The notes beneath the pieces were generated by a model, which was given only the letters and a program-made list of their open reading frames with translations, was not told the origin of the DNA and made no database searches. 25,690 bases of DNA, taken from the NCBI GenBank assembly GCA_018398765.1, contig JAHBMJ010005743.1, positions 27,402-53,091 of the forward strand. Direction: 5' to 3'. Positions 19,924 through 25,690 of the stretch are shown piece after piece. This DNA comes from Chromera velia (taxonomy: Eukaryota > Sar > Chromeraceae). How positions within the stretch are numbered: position 1 is the first letter of the stretch; every line of letters starts with the position of its first letter. Made by a program: the position numbers and the translations under genes.

Positions 19924-20460
19924 CGCACAGCCGTATGTTCAATCGAACGAGTCATCTACAGCCTCTCCGATGTCTTCATTTCAGGAATTTGTGTCCCTGA
20001 CATCCTTTCTTGCGTGCAGGTCCTTTCAGCTGCTGCTTTTATGAAGTCGATTCCCACATACGGCTGTTGGATACATCACTGAGTAGTCTCGTCTCTCGCT
20101 TTATTTGGTTTCGCCTATCTGTCAGACCCTTTGGGCACAGATCCTTCTCGCAAGTTGTCCTGGGGTGATTATCACGATATGCCTTCTACTTGGCCACTGC
20201 AGGACTTCGCCTGGAATGACACATCAAAAGCGTTTGTGCCTGACCTGTGTTGCATTCCACTCGATTGCAGAAGTATTTATATATCCGTAAAACAGCAACG
20301 GATAGTTGGGAGCTGAGTGTTGCTGACCTGTTGTTTGCAACGTTTACGCAAGTGTTGCACGGTGTTGCAGCAACAGCTCGCGCGTGTTGCCTTGTGTTGT
20401 TTTTTTCGATGGATACATGCATGCACATGCATGCATCTCCTGTATATGCATGTATAGGAA

Positions 20461-20495
<35 letters not shown>

Positions 20496-20783
20496 CTTTT
20501 TTTCAATGTAATTTCTATATTGAAATATGCATTCGAGCTTATAAACTTCACACAAGTGTAGGTTTTCAGACTCTCCCAATCTCCATCGCTGGCTCCAAGC
20601 CCGTGCATATCTATTTCAATATATAAGAAGTCTGCAGTTCACTGACGACCGCAAGCTTGGGAGGCGACCTGCATTCTCCAGCTCTAGTCGTGTGGACATC
20701 CGCACATGTATTGCAACTACACGACTGAAGAAGCTCGCTTTGTCCAAAAGCTGCCACTCGGTTTCGTTTGATCACTCATCAGA
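19924..20783. promoter_or_regulatory. Divergent gap between ZIP and LRR genes
   Basis: The gap between two divergent start codons (ATG 19923 minus, ATG 20784 plus) probably holds both promoters and 5' UTRs. Visible items are a GCATGC-rich patch (20417-20432), an uninterrupted (TA)n tract at 20463-20492, and GTTGC/GCAAC repeats at about 20310-20395. No further gene is supported. Confidence 0.45.
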
Positions 20784-21677
20784 ATGGCAGCAGCAGAGGT
20801 TGCCCCCCCACTCAACGGAGGGAGCACCAGCAGCAGAGCGGACCCCCTCCAAGTTCTTAATGACTATACGACTGCAGGCACCTCGGAGGGCCTGTCCATA
20901 AACCCCCTCATAGTTGAACAGCTCTCTGAAGCCGCGAAGGCACAGCAAGAAGACGCAGAAGTCAACCACCTGGTCATCTCTGCTCCAGGAAACGACCGAC
21001 GCGTGTTCTCCAACAGAATAGGGGACACAGACATTGCGTTGATCTCCAAAGTTTTCTCTCCGCAGGGGTTTGCCCTCCAGTATGTTGACTTTTCATACAA
21101 CACAATTGGGGACAAGGGAGCAGCCGGGATCGCAAACATGCTACCAGAGTGTCCGAATCTCAGGGCACTGATCCTACGGTCGAATGACATTGGGCCCTAC
21201 GGAGCCCACATGATTGCATCGAAGCTCTCCGTGTGTACAGAACTGTCCAAACTCGACCTGTCATTCAATCCAATCGGCAGAGACGGAGGAATGTCGGTGG
21301 CTGCCTACCTGCAAACGCCAAACAAACTTCTGCATCTGGACGTCGACTCGGCAGAAGTGAACATCGATGTCCTCATTGCCCTAGCGGCAGTGCTGCACGT
21401 CAACAACCGAGTCAGTCTACCTCCTTCGCTTGATGGCTGGTTGGCAGGCTGTGTGTTTGTGGTTCACTGGAGTTCTCACTATTCTTTGTCCGGCTGCCGC
21501 CCTTCCACGTGTCACAGCCCGTGCATCTCTCGTCTTCGTCTTCCTTTCTGTTTTCTTCTTTTTTCCCTTCCTTTTTTGTCTTCCTTCGTCCTCCCTCTCA
21601 TCGGATCCTTCAAGTCTGCACGTCAATTCACGAATGAGTCTGTCCATGTGGCCATCGTCATCTCTCTCCCTCTCTCC

Positions 21678-21753
<76 letters not shown>

Positions 21754-21777
21754 GTTTGGCTTTTCCGACACACGCAT

Positions 21778-21851
<74 letters not shown>

Positions 21852-22616
21852 TGATTTTGTTTGGCTTTTCCGATGCGTCTGAGCATTACAGTGGCAAACG
21901 ACACACTTCACGTATGCAGTCAGATGATTTTGTCTGCAAAGTACTATCCAAGGCCGTTCATTCCCCCCTGCCCCCTTCCTCGCCCTGTCTGCAGACTCTC
22001 TGCATCCTGAACGTCGAGAATCCCAGGCTCTTCACTCTGCAACAGGAACACTGCACGCACTTCGGCAGGTGGGGCCTTTTCGTAGCTGCGTGGAGTCCCG
22101 CGTAAGCATAAGTACTCAGAAAAAGACGCACGCATAGTTTGTTTGGAGGGTGCCAAGCAACCATCATTTCAGCAGCATGCAGACAGAAAGAGAGAGAGAC
22201 AGGCAGGAAGATGAGGAGAGGTCAAGTCACTCACTGCATTTGCCGTGCTGGTGGTGGACAGCTGTACCCTCCATCGGTCGCCCTACTTATTTCCTCTTGT
22301 GTTCTGGCTGGGTCCTCTTTTGCAGAATGCTCCAGGTGAACACTCGTCTGATGGAGTTGTACCTGGGCAAACAGAAAATTCGAGACGAGGGCACACAGGT
22401 GAGTGTGATCTGCAAATGGACTGAAACAAAAGGAGCCGTTGAATCTGACGGGAGAATCGAAGGTGAACGCCTCGGACAATCAATATGGCAAGAATGTCCC
22501 TGCATGGATGCATGCACTTGATGTTGGTTGTTGCAGCATTGAGTCTTTCTTCCGGCTGCGCCCCTCCACTCACTACTCTCTGTGCATCATTCCCTCCTAC
22601 CCGTTTGTTTGCACGC

Positions 22617-22658
<42 letters not shown>

Positions 22659-22799
22659 AGAGACACACAGCCCCATCATGCATGCGTGCGTGCCTTCAGG
22701 TCCTGGTATCCCACCTGTTCGACAACAGAGCCCTGAGGGTCCTTGACCTTCGGTGCAACGAAATCAGGTCAGCCTGACTGTAAGAGTGAAAACTGCATG

Positions 22800-22835
<36 letters not shown>

Positions 22836-24495
22836 CGTGCGTGCAGTCTGACAGTTGAGTAGGGTCGGAGACCCCGAAAGGCTTCTTCGATTTCTCTTTC
22901 AAACTGAAGCGTACTCTTATCGCTTTGCTGTGATCGAAATTTCCCATTGATCGTTCATTGGGGCAGTCGCTGAGTCATTGTCCTCCTCCTTCGCTAGCGG
23001 ACTTGTACCTAAAGTCTCTTCCTTTTCCTGTCCCTCTTCCTACCTTCCTGCAGCGTGAAGGGAGCGTTTGAGATTGCCCGACTTCTGGAGAGTGATGCCG
23101 TGCTCCAGTGGCTGAACCTGGAGGCCAACAGAATGCAGGTACGGGGGAGAAGGGGGACTCCACAAACGCAAGTAGGAAAAAGTATGGCGTGCGGATCTCA
23201 GGACTGTTCGCCGGGCAATGCGTTTTTGCTCTTCTCCTCATGCGACTCTGATGTCTCCATGCATGTGTGCCAACCTTCTTTCCTTCCTTTCTTTCCGCAG
23301 GATGAGGGGGCGTTTCACATTGCGGACGCGTTGAAATATAACCGCCACCTGAGGTCTGTCTGACTCTCTGTCTACGCGTCTGTGTGAATGTGCGCCCCCG
23401 AGTCTGTCAGTTTGCCAATGCTCCTCTGCTCTCTTTGAGAAGGGCCCTCTTGGCGCATAGAGGAAGACGATCTAGCTCAAAACCCCAAATGTGAATGTAC
23501 GTGCACATATGCCCACACGCACTCGTGTTGTTACATCTCGTGGAAGCATATTTGATATGAGGAGGGAATCGTTTGACACCAATCAAGAGAGCACCAGGCT
23601 GGCTCCTGAATTCGTGTACATAACCACTTCATTTGACGCACGCATGTGATACAGGAAACGCGCGGGGTTTTGCTGGGCAGTTTTTGAATGGCGGTCATTC
23701 ACAGAAGGAAAGAGAATTGTTTGTTGTGCCGATTCTGATTTCTGAGTGTGCGAGGTTGCAACAAAAAATTGCCCTCCTTCCTCGGCTCTGGTCAGTTGTT
23801 CCCTGCTGTTTGCTGATATATTCTATCCATGTTCGTTCAAATATTTCTTCTCGGCTGGAATGATAGCATTCAGAGCGTTAATTGAACTGATTGCTGCGTG
23901 TATGCATTCAGACTTTTGGATCTGAATCGCAACATGCTGGGAGATGAGGGACTGACCGAGCTTGGGAACTGCATTGAACTGAACAGGTCTGTGTATCCCT
24001 GTCTTGCATTGAGGTTTGTGTGGGGGGGGTTGGAAGCGCAGTAGGCGCGCAACGGCGGTGTTTTCTTTCACTTAATGCTTGACGTTCCTGTCGACTCGGA
24101 CGCACATTGTGTGCTTCATTCGGACTCTTTCGCTACTGTTGCTACTTCCTCTGATCTCTGCTCGATCGATCTCTCGGATTCGTTGGCTTTCAATTTGACA
24201 AGCTTGTTTCTTTGTCCTGTCCTGAGGTTTCAATTTTCTTTGAGACTGTCTGCGAAATTTACAGACACACGAACAAGCAAAGACACTCATCTGAGCACTT
24301 ATCTGCCACACATTCACACCTCTCACGCTCACGCACTAAGAGCGCCCTGCATGCGTCCTCTCCCTCCCTCCCTCCCTCCCTCCCTGCAGCACTCTGGAGA
24401 GATTCCAGGCGGTCCACAACGACTTTGGCCCTACGGCTGCTGCCAAGTGGGGCAAGCTGCTGCAGAAGGCACCCAAGGTGAGGAGTTTCTGCTGA
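20784..24495 (+). CDS. RNase-inhibitor-type leucine-rich-repeat protein, eight exons
   Basis: Exons: 20784-21410, 21995-22068, 22326-22398, 22700-22767, 23054-23138, 23301-23353, 23912-23986, 24390-24477 reading on to TGA 24493-24495 (386 aa). All phases agree (0,2,0,2,0,2,2,0). The first 90 or so residues form an N-terminal region, followed by about ten LRRs of roughly 28 residues with the LxxLxLxxNxI..xGa..la..L pattern, for example LQYVDFSYNTIGDKGAAGIA, LRVLDLRCNEI and LRLLDLNRNMLGDEGLTELG. Such LRRs fold into a curved protein-binding solenoid; no NACHT, kinase or other effector domain is present, so the partner is unknown. A strong donor GTGAGG at 24478 allows an alternative ending via AG at 24735 to a two-codon exon and TGA 24742-24744. 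ATG 20784 follows CAGA and is the first in frame. Confidence 0.88.
21660..21873 (+). repeat. Mirror-complementary (CT)(GT)(GA)...(CA)(GA) block in LRR intron 1
   Basis: A (TC)n(TG)n run (21660-21717) is followed by (GA)n, then ATTTTGTTTGGCTTTTCCGA (21749-21768), then (CA)n(GA)n (21780-21848), then the same 20-mer again (21854-21873). The (CA)(GA) arm is the reverse complement of the (TC)(TG) arm, so DNA or pre-mRNA could form a long hairpin. Confidence 0.85.
22617..22658 (+). repeat. (CA)n microsatellite in LRR intron 3
   Basis: A run of about twenty CA units precedes exon 4 of the LRR gene. Confidence 0.9.
22801..22831 (+). repeat. (TG)n microsatellite in LRR intron 4
   Basis: A run of TG units lies just after exon 4. 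It is complementary to the CA run before that exon (22617-22658), so the two could pair around exon 4 in the pre-mRNA. Confidence 0.9.
24358..24386 (+). repeat. (CCCT)n polypyrimidine tract before LRR exon 8
   Basis: Six or seven CCCT units run directly into the CTGCAG 3' splice site at 24389. Confidence 0.9.
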
Positions 24496-24514
24496 GTTTT
24501 TATGAGGGGAAGAG

Positions 24515-24645
24515 AAGAGAGAGGGAGGGGTGGAGAGAGGGAGGGAGGGACAGAGAGAGAGAGAGAGAGAGGGAGGGAGGGACAGAGAGAGAGAGAGAGA
24601 GAGAAGAGGAGGGAGGGACAGAGAGAGAGAGAGAGAGAGAAAAGT
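24515..24645 (+). repeat. Purine minisatellite of GGGA and GA blocks
   Basis: Three tandem blocks of GGGAGGGAGGGACAG followed by (GA)n lie just downstream of the LRR stop codon, in the 3' UTR or a last intron. Confidence 0.9.
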
Positions 24646-24745
24646 AGAGAAGAGAAGAGACGTGGGTACCAGAGAAGAGAGGACACTACACTTACAAAGA
24701 GCAAAAGACCATTCCAATCTCGATGTTCCTTCCAGAAAAGATGAT

Positions 24746-25672
24746 GATGAAGGTCGGCAGTACAGATTGAAAGAGAAATGGTCACCGAAACCTCGTCGAC
24801 TCACACAAAGACAAACAGACATTTTTTCCGCATGCATTCAGACAGGCAGACAGACAGACAGACAGGTAGCCAGGTAGATAAACAGAAAGGAAAAAACTCT
24901 CCCAGACTTTTTTCTGTTTGCACATAAGAAGCAAGGTAGGAGGTGGTTCGTCTCTTTGGATCTCGGTGTTGTTCTCCGTTTTCGGTTTTCTCTCACTGCC
25001 TGAGAAATCGGGAGGGTAGGCAACCTGCGGGTATTCGCTCTTTTTCACGAATTAAGTTCTCTCAAGCTTGGTCTCGCTCGCTGTCCATTTTAACTTCTGA
25101 AGTGTTTCAATGCCCCATAAAATTTACATCTGGGTGAGAATGCTGAGACAAAACTAAAATCAACGCTCAAAAGTGGCATGGCATGCATGGTGTACATAAT
25201 CAAGGACTCGAACCGCTGGCTTCTCTTACTCGTTCGAAACGTGAGCCGCTCGATCTGCCTTCACTCGTAAGACGGTGCACCTGGATTCCAGTCAATCTAC
25301 GACCTCTGTACTGCGCAATGGACCAATGATGCAGGTACGGGTTCTTGACTTTTCGACTGACTTCTGCTGCTATGTGGTGGACGGAGAGGCGATGGTGGCG
25401 GCTTCCAATTCCTGATTCCCCCTCTCGAGCAGTCGGACTGTTCAAAAGAGCGTTGACAGGAAAAACAAGGGTCACCAGCACAGAAACGAACAGCTACAAC
25501 GATACTTAAAAGTAGCTTGGAAAGTTGCTGGCTGAACTGGGAAGTGAATGTGAAAAATAACCCAAAGCGGAACAGACATTAAATGTGCATGGCATGCACA
25601 GTCAAAATACAACATGTGTGAATTTTTCAGCCAGCTGAAATTGAAGACTCACTCTCTTTTTGGCTTTCCCTT
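24746..25672. other. 3' flank of LRR gene, no gene seen
   Basis: A short (GACA)n run at 24842-24866 is the only clear repeat. A minus-strand open frame at 25200-25481 has no recognisable domain. A tRNA-like B-box is present at about 25203-25213 on the minus strand, but no cloverleaf forms. Confidence 0.5.
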
Positions 25673-25690
25673 CCCCCCCCCCCCCCCCCC
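25673..25690. repeat. Terminal C homopolymer
   Basis: Eighteen C close the window, mirroring the G run at position 1. Probably an assembly edge. Confidence 0.9.

Noticed and set aside
25196-25266. Possible tRNA gene or tRNA-derived element on the minus strand
   Set aside because: GGTTCGAGTCC fits a B box and a loose A-box lies at a suitable distance, but the T stem has two mismatches, the anticodon stem fails, and no acceptor stem pairs.

Overview
This window looks like an intron-rich nuclear segment of a microbial eukaryote. GC content is moderate, exons are small and split by introns carrying large microsatellites, and many introns begin with GTCAG. The gene mix (a ZIP transporter, an RNase-inhibitor-type LRR protein, a plastid/bacterial-type Mini-RNase III domain) and the GCATGC- and CT-rich texture suggest an alveolate alga such as a chromerid. 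That is a judgement from texture, not something the sequence proves. The ends are an 11-base G run and an 18-base C run, so the window is probably a whole small contig.

I rebuilt five genes by reading exons by eye and requiring splice phases to agree. They alternate in strand. (1) 110-2492, plus: a partial, divergent R-type beta-trefoil lectin protein with a low-complexity tail. (2) 9559-4747, minus: a nine-exon, 364-residue coiled-coil protein. (3) 10136-about 15056, plus: an N-terminal GHKL-type ATPase fused to a C-terminal Mini-RNase III domain, with one apparent frame change. (4) 19923-18889, minus: a single-exon ZIP-family metal transporter. (5) 20784-24495, plus: a RNase-inhibitor-type leucine-rich-repeat protein in eight exons with consistent phases.

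The intergenic gaps follow a pattern. The two divergent gaps (9560-10135 and 19924-20783) are short and promoter-like; one carries a CpG-dense palindrome. The two convergent gaps (2493-4746 and about 15057-18888) hold long gene-free, AT-rich islands rich in the tetramer CTAG. The second also holds two tandem satellites (133 bp and about 120 bp units) that share a core. Large tetranucleotide mosaics sit in introns of genes 2 and 3, and in both cases they are pyrimidine-rich on the sense strand just before the 3' splice site.

The genes do not form an obvious pathway. The most notable item is the GHKL ATPase-Mini-RNase III fusion, an architecture I do not recognise. Its RNase domain keeps the likely catalytic Asp and Glu, although a long insertion and an intron separate them.
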